The translations under genes were made by a program, and so were the position numbers. The notes below the pieces were generated by a model that made no database searches, had not been told where the DNA came from, and worked only from the letters and a program-made list of their open reading frames with translations. A stretch of DNA of 64,000 bases from assembly GCA_964020155.1 (NCBI GenBank), contig OZ026555.1, positions 3,853,295-3,917,294 of the forward strand, given 5' to 3'. This document shows, piece after piece, positions 1 to 31,646 of the stretch; positions within the stretch are counted from its first letter, which is position 1, and the number at the start of each line of letters is the position of its first letter. The DNA is from Chondrilla cf. caribensis. Taxonomy: Eukaryota > Porifera > Demospongiae > Chondrillida > Chondrillidae.

Positions 1-515
1 AAATGGCTCGTAACTCCAGCTACATTTTGAGGTGCTTATTTTTTTCAATGTACAGTATTGTAGAGTATAGGAGAGAAAACACTTACCTAGTGTCTTTTGC
101 ATAGCTCATGGGGGATGGGGCATGTCAACGTGACATTTTAGGGGGACCTAGCTGTGGACCTATACTAACCTGTGAAACAATTACCATCTCCGTATGCAGT
201 CCCTAACCATAACTACATTTAATTTGGAGGTGCTTAAAATTAATGTATGGGAAGGTATAGGTGGAATAATGCTAAGCACCTTCTTGCATAGCTCATGGGA
301 GATAAAGTATGTAAACATGATATTTCAGGGAGACCTAGCTGTTGACATATAATACTAACTTCTGAAATAATTCTCCTCTATGTACGTGGTCCCTAGCCCT
401 TGCTGCATTTGGAGGTGCTTAATATTGTTGCGTATAATGTAATAGTATAATGTTTGGGAAGGTATTAATAGGAGAAATACCACTAAGCACTTTCTTGCAT
501 AGCTCATGAGGGAGG
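1..515. repeat. Tandem repeat array 1, about 190-210 bp unit
   Basis: About 2.7 diverged copies of a 190-210 bp unit. The anchor GCATAGCTCATG recurs at 99, 286 and 497, and each unit also carries an AGGTGCTTA segment and an ACCTAGCTGT segment. No gene is visible here. The array probably continues past the left window edge. Confidence 0.8.
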
Positions 516-1857
516 CCACAGTTACCCAGTGTCCATGCCAAACTCACTTAAACAATTTCAGATGCATGTACACCTTTCTGAGTGTGCCATAGGCCTTGTG
601 GTGACAAGCTAATATATTTTGCTTGTCACTACGGCCACTCCTGTGTGCACGTGATACATCATAGCTCATATACAGATGCATGGACACACTTCTGGAACTA
701 GTGCAGTCCTTCTGATAACAAAAAAGATACGTTTTGTTGCCCATCAAAAATCTCCCAGGTGTCCATATGGCACATATAATAACGCATAATACTTTTGTAT
801 GTACATTCCAATATAAGTGTAATACGCCTTGTGGTGATCACTCAAGGTAATTTCACATTTCTTTGCTGGTCTACAAAGGCTGCCCAGTGTCCATGCCAAT
901 CTCACTAACACAATTTCGGATGCATACACACCGTCCTGATTGTGCTATAAGCCTCGTGGTGACAAGCTAAAAATATCAATTTTTTTGCTTGTCACCACGG
1001 CCTCTCCTGTGTGCATGTGATGCATTATAGCTCAAATACAGATGCACGGACACAATCCTGGAACTAGTCCAGTCCTTCTGATAACAAAAAAGATACCTTT
1101 TGTTGCCAATCAAGAATTCTCCCAGGTGTCCATATCGCACATAATATAATAATATAAATACTTTTGTATGTACATTTCAATATATGTGTAATACACCTTG
1201 TGGTGATCACTCAGGTAATTTCGCATTCCACTGCTGGTCACCAAGGGCTGCCCAGTGTCCATGCCAAACTCAGTAAATCAATTTCGGATGCATGCACACC
1301 GTCCTGTGTGTGCTATAGGCCTCATGGTGACAAGCTAAAAAATGTCAATTTTTTGTTGTCACCGCGGCCTCTCCTGTGTGCACGTGGTGCATCATAGCTG
1401 AAAAACAGATGCACTGACACACGCCTGGAACTAGTGCGGTCCTTCTGAAAAAAAAGGATATGTTTTGTTGCCAATCAAAAATTCTCCCATGCAGTTGTCC
1501 ATATGACACATATTTATGCATACACTTTTTCTATATACATTCAAATATAGGTGCAGTACACCATGTGGTGACCACCCAGGTGATTTCACATTTCGTTGCT
1601 GGTCATCAAGGGCTGCCCAGTGTGCATGTCAAACTCACCAACACAATTAAGGATGCATACACACCGTCCTGATTGTACTATTGGCCTTGTGGTGACAAGT
1701 TAAGAAATGTCAAATTTTGCTTGTCACCATGGCCTTTCCCATGTACACATGGTGCATCATAACTCAAATACGGATGCAGGGACACACTCCTGGAACTAGT
1801 GCGGTCCTTCTGATAACAAAAACAATACCTTTTCATTCTATTCAAAAATTCTCCCAG
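516..1857. repeat. Tandem repeat array 2, about 360 bp unit
   Basis: Four diverged copies of a unit of roughly 360 bp. The anchor GGTGACAAG occurs at 600, 958, 1326 and 1691, giving spacings of 358, 368 and 365. Each unit holds a near-palindromic pair (GGTGACAAGC and GCTTGTCACC) and a GGAACTAGTGC segment. The last copy breaks off near 1857. The short open frames here are not conserved between units, so I call no gene. Confidence 0.85.
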
Positions 1858-1910
1858 GGTTAGGAATCACATACATATGGATATGGGAATTGTTTCACAA
1901 GTCATTACAT

Positions 1911-1916
1911 TTTATT
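1911..1916 (-). promoter_or_regulatory. Poly(A) signal of homocysteine S-methyltransferase copy 1
   Basis: A canonical AATAAA on the minus strand, about 75 nt beyond the stop codon of copy 1. Position and strand fit the 3' end of that gene. Confidence 0.5.
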
Positions 1917-1990
1917 TTATAAATTTTGTAAATAAACAAGATAGTGTTCGCAGATTTGAGGATAATTAGATAACCAAAATATATCAAAGA

Positions 1991-5943
<3,953 letters not shown>

Positions 5944-6027
5944 TTTACTATCTTCGATACTGATTGCGTAACAGATTTCTCTTCTATATTATATGAATCG
6001 TAACATTCACTGTAATATCGGGTGGAA
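5944..6027. promoter_or_regulatory. Divergent promoter between methyltransferase copy 1 and hyaluronidase
   Basis: Only 84 bp separate the ATG of copy 1 (minus strand) from the ATG of the hyaluronidase (plus strand). The segment must hold both 5' UTRs, or both promoters must lie partly inside the neighbouring first exons. I see no clear TATA box. Confidence 0.6.
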
Positions 6028-6907
6028 ATGAAGAAATTGCATGCGTGTGAGTTAGTTCTTCTCTTATTGGCTGTCGATACAGCTGCTCGAGGTATTGGGC
6101 TTCAGGACTGGCCCTGCCAACCAATGCCGTTCGTTTATTTTTGGAATGTGGGCGAAAAGAATCCAAACTCGTTGGACCCAGAGAAATACTTCATCTTCTC
6201 CGCTAACTACACGCAAACTGGTAACGGTTGCTCCACACTGGACTCAAGGACTGTTTCCGACAATTTCAGATAACGGCGAACCGGTGAACGGGGGCGTGCC
6301 GCAAAATGCCAATTTGACAGCCCATGTAGCAGAACTGGAGAAGACTGTTGTCCAATGGATTCCTGACCCGGCTTGGGAGGGGAACGCGGTTCTCGACTTC
6401 GAAGCGTGGACTACCGTATGGGAACTGAACACGGGGAGCGGGCAGTGGCACGGTGCCAGGTACCAGAACTACTCTATCTACCTGGAGAGGAAGCTGCACC
6501 CAACGTGGTCCAAGGAACAGATCGTCTCGGAAGCAAAAAAGAATTTCGAAACTGCTGCTACACAATTCTTTGTGGATACATTGAACACATGTAAGAAATT
6601 ACGTCCAAAGGTGATTCTTATTGTACAATCACAAGGAGTCAAAACAGCCCTGTGTTTGTTATTGGTATTGTTACAGTGATGCAAATTAAACTACATTGGC
6701 CGTCGATGCATGTCTGTTTCATAAATTACTTGTGAATTTTCATGCAGGATACGTGGACCATAATGTTAATTTCTCCCTTAATTTGTACATATAGGCAAAG
6801 TGGGGATTCTATGGACTTCCTGAAAATTTCTATGAGCCATGCACAGGAAGTGGAGCAGTACGTTGTGTGTGACATGATGGTGTCTGTGGTGTGTGTGCAT
6901 GCATGCG

Positions 6908-6978
<71 letters not shown>

Positions 6979-9900
6979 ACATGTGTGTGTGTGTGTTCAT
7001 GTGTGTGTTACGTGTGTGTGCACTGATAAATTCATTATACCAAAACTTTTAACTTAGAAATATCATATTAACATCACAGCTCAAACGCACTGAATGGTAT
7101 CCAGTGGATCTGAAAATGTGCTATATTTCTGTTGTTGTAACTCTAACCATGAGCGTCCTCCATGACTGCTGGATCTTTTACACATGCACATACTGCCTCC
7201 AGTCATCGTTCTTTGCAGGCCACAATCACATGGATGTGTTTTATCCCAGTTTGGGATCTCCAGTGCCATGTGTTGATGGCATATTGAGTGGATGATTGTA
7301 TCCACATTACATAACATGGTACCAACGTGAATGTTAATGGAACTCTCACTGTGTGATACACTGATATTAAGTCTCTTATCCATTTACATTATTATGGCTA
7401 ATACTGTCATATATTATGTACGTACATTTGTACAGGATGCCAAGTGTGGTTACGACTCTGCATTAGGTCCAATGTACAGAAACTACAGTGACAGACAGAT
7501 TCCCGTTTGGGAAGCCAGCACCGCTCTCTATCCAAGGTACGTATGATTGTGCACGAGCTCCCAGGTGTCGTAGAAAAACTGAATGTAAAGTACAAGAGAA
7601 ATTGAGTAGTGGAAACATGCATGTATATGCCAAGTACTGGGCAGGGAGGTAGCTGTGTCAAGGTTAAGTGTGCACTGTCAGGTATGATTACTGTAACAGT
7701 ACAGTGTAATTGTAAATGTATGGTGTTTTCTCGTTAATCAGAATGTATTATTTCCATGCACTGTAGTATAAGTCTTCAAATATACCACCTTAACAGTAAC
7801 TGTTGATTTTTTCAGTATTCATTGACAAATCCCACCTTTCTAAGAAATATCATTATCTATTATATGAGGTTGTGTGCGGCTATAACTTGGTGCCTGTGAA
7901 CGTTAGACTGGAGTCTCTTCTATGACTACCTTCACTGTTGGCCCCCTGTGTATATCCCTGCAGTATATACATCCCACCTGGACATACACCAGACCTAAAT
8001 GCAGCCTATGTGAGGAGCACAGTGAGGGAGACAGTGAGGTGTGCTGCAGGGAAGATACCAGTCTATCCTTTCTTCTGGAACTGTACGTTTATACCTGCTT
8101 AGAACATGCAGACAGAATCGTAATGGGACATGCATCATCCATTCTCATCTGATTGATACAATCTGGACAGAATTCACATTCTGAGCGAAAATCACTAGTT
8201 ATATACAGTATGCAGGAAACTTGGTCCTTACTGAGGTGTTTAATAACTTGGCAGTGATATATTGTGTAGTGTTGCATGCTTAACTTACTATACTAGCTAC
8301 GTAGCTGTTCAATTGTCACTAGTGGCTGTTCTTGTGTGCATGTAGACTATCATGATGGGAAGACGTTGCTCTCGGTTGCTGACTTGATTTCCGGCATGGA
8401 GCAGCCATACAAGATGAAATCAGACGGGGTTGTGTTTTGGGGCTCTTCCACCGAATTGAACAACCAAACATTTCTCAATGTAAGTTATACACACCATGTA
8501 ACATGTACCATGCAGCTACTTGTACTATATGGGAGTGATTTTGAAGTTCACATGATAAAATTTATTGCATTGTGCTCCAGATGTGTTTTTGATACTGTAT
8601 CAAAATATGATACCGTATAACCAGAAATATTGGCAGAAAGAATATTTGGCGGTTTGTCGAATATTAGGGTATTGGCGGTTTTTATTTTGGCAGATGGCAA
8701 GCCCAGGTTATAATAAGGTAGACTGTCAGAATTCCGTTCCTTTCTCTTGAAGTACCGATACATCGCCATGATTACTCGAGCCACATGGACGCGCAACGTC
8801 GGGATTACGTCACTTTATTGTGACGTAATCCTGACATTTTGCACGGATGTTATTATTTTGGTGAATATTATGTTGGTGGTAGTCGATCAAACAGCCAAAA
8901 CGCCAAAATAAAATGACCGCCAATATTTCCAGTTATACGGTATTGGTACATAATCATCAACATAATCATCACAGAATACAATCCTATTGTGTCCTCACTG
9001 GGTGTGCATTATGGGATAATTGTTTAATTGTTTATGCAATTGAAAGACTGCATGTATTTATCACATTTAAGGAGCACTAGAGAGCAACATACAACAGAGT
9101 GAACAATAATGGTACTCTATAGTGTACTGACCATACAACACTTGTTCACTACATTTCTATGTAGTTCCTACAGAAGGCATGGATTATAAAGTTAATATAT
9201 ACCAGTATATACAGTGGGACACATTCAACATAAACCTTCTCAATACTGACTACGTATAGTTGGCACAGAAGATTTGTCGGTTCACCACAACCCACATGGT
9301 TAATAATGTGTTCAATTAAAATGAAATAAATAAGCATGAAGTCCCTTGTGTTTTATGCTGAGTGGATTCTACTGAATTTCATTTCAAGTCTTTGATGTCT
9401 GATGATAAGCCTTTGAAATGTGATTTAGGTTTTCTAACCACACACAACCCCACCGTCCCTATATTAATGTACGTACATACATTTGCCTTAAATTCATGTA
9501 CTGTACTTGCAGAATCTGATGTGAGATACATTGTTACACACATATTTCCAGATGTGTGATGGTTTTCTCTATTGAGTTGCACTATTGCATTACAGTACAT
9601 TACAGTACAGTACATTACAGTCATCCTGTCCACACATGTGCAGTATGTCAGCAAGAACACCGGACCAATCGCAGTCAAGTTCCTGACCACACTGTGCGAG
9701 TGTAGCAAGACCAACTGCAGCGGACATGGGAGGTGTATTCCCAGGTATGTACCAAACTTGGAGTGGCAGTGTAGGTATGGTTATTGTACAGTGTACATCT
9801 CTGTCCATTTCTATGTACTCCATGTATAGTAGATACTGTACTTGCTGTTGATACCACTGTATACATATTGCATGCATAGGTAAGGTTTTTTTCATATGTA

Positions 9901-10462
9901 TAGATGATGCTTGTCTATACAGCACTTACACGTATGTGAGAATCGTAGATTTACCTGCATACATACACAGCAATATATACTTATATAACAAAAACTTGAT
10001 AAAGAGTCCACTTTGGTATAATAGGACCACTATTCCCCAGTCCCAGGAATTCCTGTACTGTATTACTCCATTCGCACCTAACATCAGAATTAGGACCACC
10101 TCACAGTTGAGACCACTTTGACTGATTCCACAGGTGGTCTCACTTGGGAGGTTCTGCTGTACTGTACTGTGCTGTACTGACCTTGTAATGTACCAAATTC
10201 CTGACTTGAAACACTTTTACTGTGGAATTCCTACCACGTTATCTATGTACATCTAATAATTATATGGTAAGCTGATTTGCAATTGCTTTGAGATTTCAGG
10301 GTACTTCTTTTGTAATGAATTTATTCATCGCATCTGTCATGTTTATAATAATGGAGATATATCACTTGTGATGTGAATTTGTTTTTTTCTCCCTGAAGCA
10401 CTTCTAAAGAATGCCAGTGTTACCATGGTTACACTGGACAGCATTGCGAAACACCAATGTAA
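6028..10462 (+). CDS. Hyaluronidase, glycosyl hydrolase family 56
   Basis: Secreted endo-beta-N-acetylhexosaminidase acting on hyaluronan or chondroitin-type chains. Exons are 6028-6220, 6249-6610, 6795-6857, 7436-7536, 7964-8082, 8346-8479, 9644-9744 and 10399-10462; joined they give 1137 nt (378 aa), a normal HYAL length. The N-terminus is a signal peptide (MKKLHACELVLLLLAV). The active-site motif LDFEAW places Asp114 and the catalytic Glu116. GGVPQN, KWGFYGLP, STALYP and DGVVFWG are other family marks. The C-terminus is an EGF-like domain with six Cys, ending CQCYHGYTGQHCETPM. The frame is intact only if 6221-6248, a 28-nt GT...AG segment, is removed; without that the gene is frameshifted in its first exon. 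An intron also carries a 330-bp MITE. No GPI signal is seen, so it is likely soluble. Confidence 0.88.
6221..6248 (+). other. 28-nt GT-AG segment, possible ultra-short intron
   Basis: The segment starts GTAACG and ends TCAAG. Its removal joins ACT-G to GA-CTG, restoring the reading frame, and the joined protein (NYTQT-GLFPTISD) lines up without a gap with the HYAL pattern ahead of GGVPQN. It is far shorter than usual animal introns. Confidence 0.55.
6895..7018. repeat. (GT)n tract in hyaluronidase intron 3
   Basis: Imperfect GT repeat starting about 37 nt after the exon-3 donor. Confidence 0.9.
8611..8942. mobile_element. MITE with about 25-bp terminal inverted repeats, TA-flanked
   Basis: Lies in a hyaluronidase intron. 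The left end reads TA-CCGTATAACCAGAAATATT and the right end is its near-perfect inverse, ending TTATACGG-TA. An inner inverted pair (ATTACGTCAC and GTGACGTAAT) lies at the centre. There is no transposase frame, so it is non-autonomous. The TA on both sides fits a mariner-like target duplication. Confidence 0.8.
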
Positions 10463-10979
10463 TCACTATGATCATGGGTATCATGTGGTCTATCAGATCC
10501 CCATTTTTTGTATTAGTATGTAGTTTCTCTTATACTGTGTTCACACCAGGATTAATTTTCATAATTATACTTTATACTTACATTATTATCCCTGGACGCT
10601 TCAATATATAGTTTCTTAATAATAAGTTTCATAAACAATTATGATATATTAATATTTATTTCTCAATTATCTATATTATACACAATATATAGGTATAATG
10701 GAATACAGCTGCAAACTGTGTACATTATACATTATGCATATACGTGACAATCATTGAATGTACAAAATTCAAAATAATATTATGTATAATATCGTGATAG
10801 TAATTATGCAGATAAATGAAAACTCTATTCATGTATAAACTACATAATATAATATTATAGAATTTATAAAACGCTATGTACAATGGTGCAATTGAATAAT
10901 CAATGACGTTATTTTTCAAAAAAACTATTTTCTCCAGCTGTACCTACTTTATAAACATTTAAAACTAAACGTCAGTTTC
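10463..10979. other. Convergent intergenic region, AT-rich
   Basis: Separates the 3' ends of hyaluronidase (plus) and the ABCC transporter (minus). AT-rich with ATTATA/TAATAT runs. I see no gene or clear poly(A) signal. Confidence 0.6.
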
Positions 10980-25967
<14,988 letters not shown>

Positions 25968-26734
25968 TGCCACGCAATGCGAGTAGAATACTAAACGTTC
26001 CCGGGCTCCTGGACTAAAAGATGTGGGCAACGACGTTCAAGACGTTGTGAAAACCACACGACGTTCTCGGGACCGTACGTCAGTTCTCCTTTCCAATCTG
26101 AAGCGGAAGGTTTCAATGATGAAATATTCGGTGGTCAACAAATATGTAACAGTCAAGTGTGCATGGTGTGAAGCCATGTTACTCATATATAAACGCCTAC
26201 GTCATAACTTTTAATAATTATACTCTGACACCATAGACAATTGCTTCTATTGTATTGCGCGGTACTGCCAGAATTTAGGCGTGTCTTCCTTATGATATTG
26301 TCTATACTGACAAGTTGTAATAAACGTTCGAAGTTCACATTTGCTACATACCAGGACGCCTACATGCATATTTGCGGCTAGTTAATAAGTCATCAACAGT
26401 GGTCACAACCAGCGTTATGGAAGGACAAATTGGAACAAGCACATGCCACCAATCATCAACAATATACACTCTTCTGTAACTACCTATTGTTGCGGACGAT
26501 CAATGCAAGAGGGCAAGACACACATCACAATTAAGACTTCGGAAATGATACTGGAACATTATCTACTTGACAGAACCAGGTATGTTGCGTGGTCCGACTA
26601 TTAGACAGACCATCGGAATTATGACACATTTTACGGTACTTCGAAACCCCGTCAGTGATGCCGTGGCGAGCATGGTACGTACGTGGGTACACCTAGCATG
26701 CTACCCACAAAAAGGTGATTGAGCTGATTTTAAA
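25968..26734. promoter_or_regulatory. Divergent intergenic region, ABCC gene / methyltransferase copy 2
   Basis: 767 bp between the ATGs of two genes facing away from each other. Frames that run through it begin with non-ATG codons and stop quickly. I see no third gene. Presumably it holds both promoters and 5' UTRs. Confidence 0.55.
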
Positions 26735-28411
26735 ATGGCCGTCAAGAACGTGCTTCAATCTGACGTCTGGAATAAGAAGGGAATCATCATTATTGATGGC
26801 GGTCTTGGGACAGAAGTGGACGACAGGGGATTTTCGATAAACGTGAGAACGTGCAATGTTACTCCTGCGCGATTTCGGGGCATTGTCAACGACCAAGTAA
26901 TTTGACCTTTTTCCGCTGCAAGACCGTGATATGTTTTCAATGATAGTTATAAATATCGTACCCCTGGAGTATCTATACAGTGTAGACTAAGACAATGTAT
27001 GCTTGCATCCGTCGTATATTCCTTTCATCTTGCTTTCATTGCAATTTATCTTGTGTAATCATGTCGTCTGTCTGTTGTTGTTTTGCCTTGATATCTTCTG
27101 TACATGTGCTATTGCAACTACTAAAGTTTGTGCCTATTTAAGTAATTGGTATACGTGTGTGCTTAAGAGTACATTTGCTATTAATTTTGCTACAAGCTAC
27201 ATTGATACATCACACATACACGTATATATACTCAGTAGGATAGCTCTTGTTGGAACATTATTTCACAGTTTTCCTGCCAACTGCAGTATGGGTGAAAAAC
27301 ACTTACAACAAAGGAAGTAGAAACTAATGCTAGTCATGACTGGTTTGTAAAGTCTTTAGTTCTTGGTAAAATGTGAAAATGTCATTTTATTAATTTCCCC
27401 GCATCTCTCCATTCCAGTCCTATGTCTTATGTAAAACTGTACATTTTCAGTGTTGTAAAATGAATTGTCCATTGACTGCAGGGCAATCCTCTCTGGAGTG
27501 CTAGTGTCCTGAGGACTAATCCAGAAGTGATTCGAGACATCCACCTGGACTTCCTCAGAGCTGGAGCGGAAGTTCTCATAACAGCAACTTATTCGGTATT
27601 TAACTCAAATTACTGTAGTAGTCAATACACACATGTGTTGCACAGTGAACATTGGGAGATGGTGCATATTTAACACTGTATGTGTCCTATGTGTAACAGC
27701 AACTTCCATGGTATGCATGTAGTAACATATTTGGTACTCATCTCAAATTACTATATATATAGCAGTCAATATCAATATTACTAGGTATGCAAATGGTGCA
27801 GAACTTCACACAAGATATGGCTACCCAGGAAAAGTATATGTGGATGACAAATTTGAGATTTCGTTTGAAAACAAACTTTTCACGCACTTTTCAAAAACAC
27901 TTCGTAGTTTCAATTTTAAGAATTTAAAATCAGCACGCTCCAGCCCCATTTCAGTAGGGATGTTTCACAGGTTTACAAATTCAACCGAAACCCAAGTCCC
28001 AGAATAAAATCTGGAAATATTACATTATATGATGCCACAAATTCAGGCATTATTCAAATCTGTTCCTTTTTGTGTCAATGCATACGTACATAGGCAAGTG
28101 TGGAAAAGTTCTGCAAGCACTGTGATATGACAGAGGATGAAGCTAAGGGACTGATAAAGTTGGCTGTGAGACTGGCAAGAGAAGCTTGTGATATCTACTT
28201 GAAGGAGAACCCTGGTGTTCCTCGTCCTCTGATTGCTGGATCTGTTGGTCCTTATGGTTCAGGAAGGTCGGACTTTATTGAGAATGGCATTATTGGAACA
28301 TACAATGGAATCTATGTTGATTCTGTGCCCCACGAGGTGACTATGCATGTGGTGTGTGTGTTTGCGTGTGTGCATGCATGCGTGCATGCGTGCGTGTGTG
28401 TGCGCGCGCAC

Positions 28412-28465
<54 letters not shown>

Positions 28466-30341
28466 ACGTGCCTGCATATACCATTATACATTGTACTTGT
28501 CTTTGTTCAATCATATTGTATTTTGTGTATATTGATCAAGATTCATGAATGAGAGAACACTTGTTTGCAGTTTTGTATATACTTGTATAGAAAGTTAATA
28601 GAAAATTGATGCATCAAGTGGTTTTTTTTAACGTGCACTAAAGTGATAAGTAACATCATTACTGTATCAATTTGTATGTAGGAGATTAAGGAGTTTCACA
28701 GAGCAAGGATTGAATGTCTTTTGAGTGAAAACGTCGATCTACTGGCTGTTGAGACCATCCCAGCACAGGTCTGTGGGTTTAGCTTCATGAGTGTGTGTCC
28801 ACGTAGAACCTTGGCAAAATGCACAAGTTGTAGCACTGATCCAACAGCCGTTTCAGTGGTGGATTAAATGGGGACTCCATAGATCCCACAGAACCAGCCA
28901 CCACTCCTCTCATTTGAGACTCACTATGATGATAATTACGTATGTACTCCGTAGAATAGCAATAACAAACTCTGCATGTGTGACATTAAGACATTGGTAT
29001 AAGGGCAATATGCCGTAAACTAAAAAGTCCTGAGGGTGAGGAACACTTGAGGACCAGTGCCTTTATATCTTCCTGCCCTGGTGTGCATTTGCAATACGAT
29101 GTTATGTATACTGCAGCTCGAAGGAGAGCTCATTGTGGAACTTTTGAAGGACTATCCCGAAGCTAAAGCATGGGTGTGCTTCAATTGCAATGTGAGTCAG
29201 TTCTTTGGATGCATGACATTGTATGTTGTATGTACATGCACCAAACACAACTTTTAAATTACTGTACAATACTCACCATCTTCCAGTGCTGCACTCATTA
29301 GAAGTGTGTGGTTACTTGAGAATGACAGCAAAATTTCACTTTCTAAATAATGTATGATAATGGTCGTCCTTGTGTTTGCTGAGTGCTCTGTGCTGACATT
29401 CATCATTTGCCCTTCACTTTAGAATGACAGGGAGACTTGTCATGGTGAAGTGTTTGCTGATGCGATAGCTTCTGTTTCTAAGAGTGATCAAGTGATAGGA
29501 GTAGGAGTCAACTGTACTGCTCCCGAATATGTTGAGGTTCATACGTACATCTGTACATGTGTGCAGTCTAATAATGATGTAATGCATGTGTACGTGTGTA
29601 TGAATAATATTATTGTTCAATACTTTTTAATATATATTTTTACAGAAACTATTGTTGTCAGCTAAGGAAGTTTGTAACCACAAACCTCTCGTTTGCTATC
29701 CTAATTCTGGAGAGGTTTACATCAAAGACATGTGAGTACAGTGAACAGTGAGGTAGTGTAGAAGGACTATTTGACTCACATTACCCTATTTTGTTCAGAT
29801 GTAGTATTTCAAATGAGGTCATTCACATACATGTATGTAATACAATGTGCACATAGTTAACTTACATGTACAGTTGAACCTGGTCTCCTATGGGACCTCG
29901 TGTGTAGTGGAACTTGTATAGTGTTTGTATTTGAATGCATGTGTATGTCTAGTATAGTATACTTGTATAGTTGTTGTATAACTTGACTTTGAATTAGGAT
30001 AGCAAATGAGAGGTTTGTGGTTACAAACTTCCTTAGCTGACACCTGTAAGTGTTTGTGTACAGTAGAAGGGACCTCATGTACAGTGATAGATATAACAGT
30101 ATGGATATCAGGATTTCATTGGAGTGACTTTTCAGTCCGGTCATGGGGATGGATGTTCATACAGGCTTCACTATAATGTGTTATTATAATGGTTTTGATG
30201 TGTATGTGTACATTTACTGACGCAAATCTCGTTTTAGACCCACTGTAGGCACTTGGAAAGGAACAAGACAGTCTACTCTTGACCACTATGTTCCATCGTG
30301 GGTGTCAGCCGGGGCTAAAGCAATCGGTAAGTATAGTTACC

Positions 30342-30407
<66 letters not shown>

Positions 30408-30419
30408 CGTGTTTGAATG

Positions 30420-30491
<72 letters not shown>

Positions 30492-30503
30492 CATGTTTGA
30501 ATG

Positions 30504-30540
<37 letters not shown>

Positions 30541-30768
30541 GTGCGTGTGTGTGTACATGTTCGTATTTGAATGCATGTGTGTGTACGTGTGATTAGTGGC
30601 ATGACTGTATTTCTTGCTAAAGATCTTCCACAAACAGTATATAATCGTAATATCACGCTGATTGGGTCCCGAAGGTGATCACATGTCATGTTGTTATATT
30701 CAGGTGGATGCTGTCGTGTTAAGCCAAGTGAAATTGAGCTAATTGTGTCAGCAAGTCGTGGAAATTAA
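26735..30768 (+). CDS. Homocysteine S-methyltransferase, copy 2 (9 exons)
   Basis: Same enzyme family and role as copy 1. Exons are 26735-26842, 27482-27595, 28094-28336, 28682-28768, 29117-29191, 29423-29536, 29646-29731, 30238-30326 and 30704-30768, giving 981 nt (326 aa). The first eight exons have exactly the lengths of copies 1 and 3; only the last is 9 nt shorter, ending SASRGN. Zinc motifs GVNC and GGCC are intact. Compared with the other copies exon 1 is divergent at its start ([10 protein letters not shown]) and exon 3 has GRSDFIENG where copy 3 has GRIEFVKDN. All splice sites are GT-AG. It is expressed divergently from the ABCC gene and sits 350-515 bp upstream of copy 3. Confidence 0.93.
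28351..28463. repeat. (GT)n tract after the exon-3 donor of methyltransferase copy 2
   Basis: GT repeat with a GCGCGCACGCG block, starting about 15 nt after the 5' splice site at 28336. Confidence 0.9.
30343..30575. repeat. (GT)n array with a higher-order unit, last intron of methyltransferase copy 2
   Basis: Three GT blocks separated by TTCGTGTTTGAATGCATG or a close variant, so the tract is itself a tandem repeat of GT block plus spacer. It starts 17 nt after the donor at 30326. Confidence 0.9.
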
Positions 30769-31120
30769 TTCACACACAAGTAAATTTGATCAATATGGTA
30801 ATTTATATTCATTATCATCATTTACTGTATTTACATTAATTTTATATTTTAACTTAAATTTATAACTTATTTTGATGTCATATTATGTATCATGCATTAA
30901 TTTTGCTTATTTGAAAGTAGCTATAGGCATAAATATTGAATATATAATATTGTTATATTCACAGTATTATAGTTGGTGACCTATATGGCTACGCGAGACT
31001 ATATCGACGTTAGTATTGACAGTCATTTTTCCTCGATGAATAAGCGCTCCAGGCCAAACATCCATATCTATAGAGCTATTCTCAAACCATAGCCAACCAC
31101 AACGCGGATTGCGGGCCAAG

Positions 31121-31282
31121 ATGCGGTTTTTTAGGCAAGTTGACCAAGTGAGAGCTATTGGTTCTCTTGCCAGGACGCTGGTTCCTCGACGTGTAGCTGT
31201 ACAGAGCTCGTGCCATCCAAACGTCCTTAACACCAGCCAGTTCGGGCCCTACAGTGCTGGTTGTTGGCTAGGGTCGCGTAAA
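31121..31282 (+). other. In-frame N-terminal extension of methyltransferase copy 3 (possible mitochondrial presequence)
   Basis: An upstream ATG at 31121 is in frame with copy 3 and adds 54 residues. They begin MRFFRQVDQVRAIGSLARTL, have seven Arg and one Asp in the first 28 residues, and look like an amphipathic mitochondrial targeting peptide. Copies 1 and 2 have no such extension. Confidence 0.45.
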
Positions 31283-31573
31283 ATGGCCACCAAGAGCTTG
31301 CTTCAATCTGAAACTTGGAATAAAGAGGGAATCATCATTATTGATGGCGGACTTGGGACAGAAGTCGACGACAGAGGATTTTCCATAAACGTGAGATAGA
31401 TGTCATCATCACCACCATCAAACCACATAAAACACTATCAGACCTCTCAACACTAGTACCTACGTAGTTGTCAGTAGCTGTTTTGGTAATGGGATCCATG
31501 GGATGTTATTATTGTACATTGTATTTTCAAGGATACTAGTACAAGTCACATCAGTAAACAAACAATAAATAAT

Positions 31574-31646
<73 letters not shown>

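Noticed and set aside
6095..6679. Hyaluronidase as a plain pseudogene because of the frame change near 6240
   Set aside because: All eight exons, the catalytic Asp-Glu and the EGF-like tail are intact, and a GT-AG segment of exactly the right length lies at the break. I keep it as a gene with a doubtful mini-intron.
25968..26030. Longer N-terminus of the ABCC protein (PTSFSPGARERL)
   Set aside because: It would begin on TTG. The ATG at 25967 is the first true start in frame.
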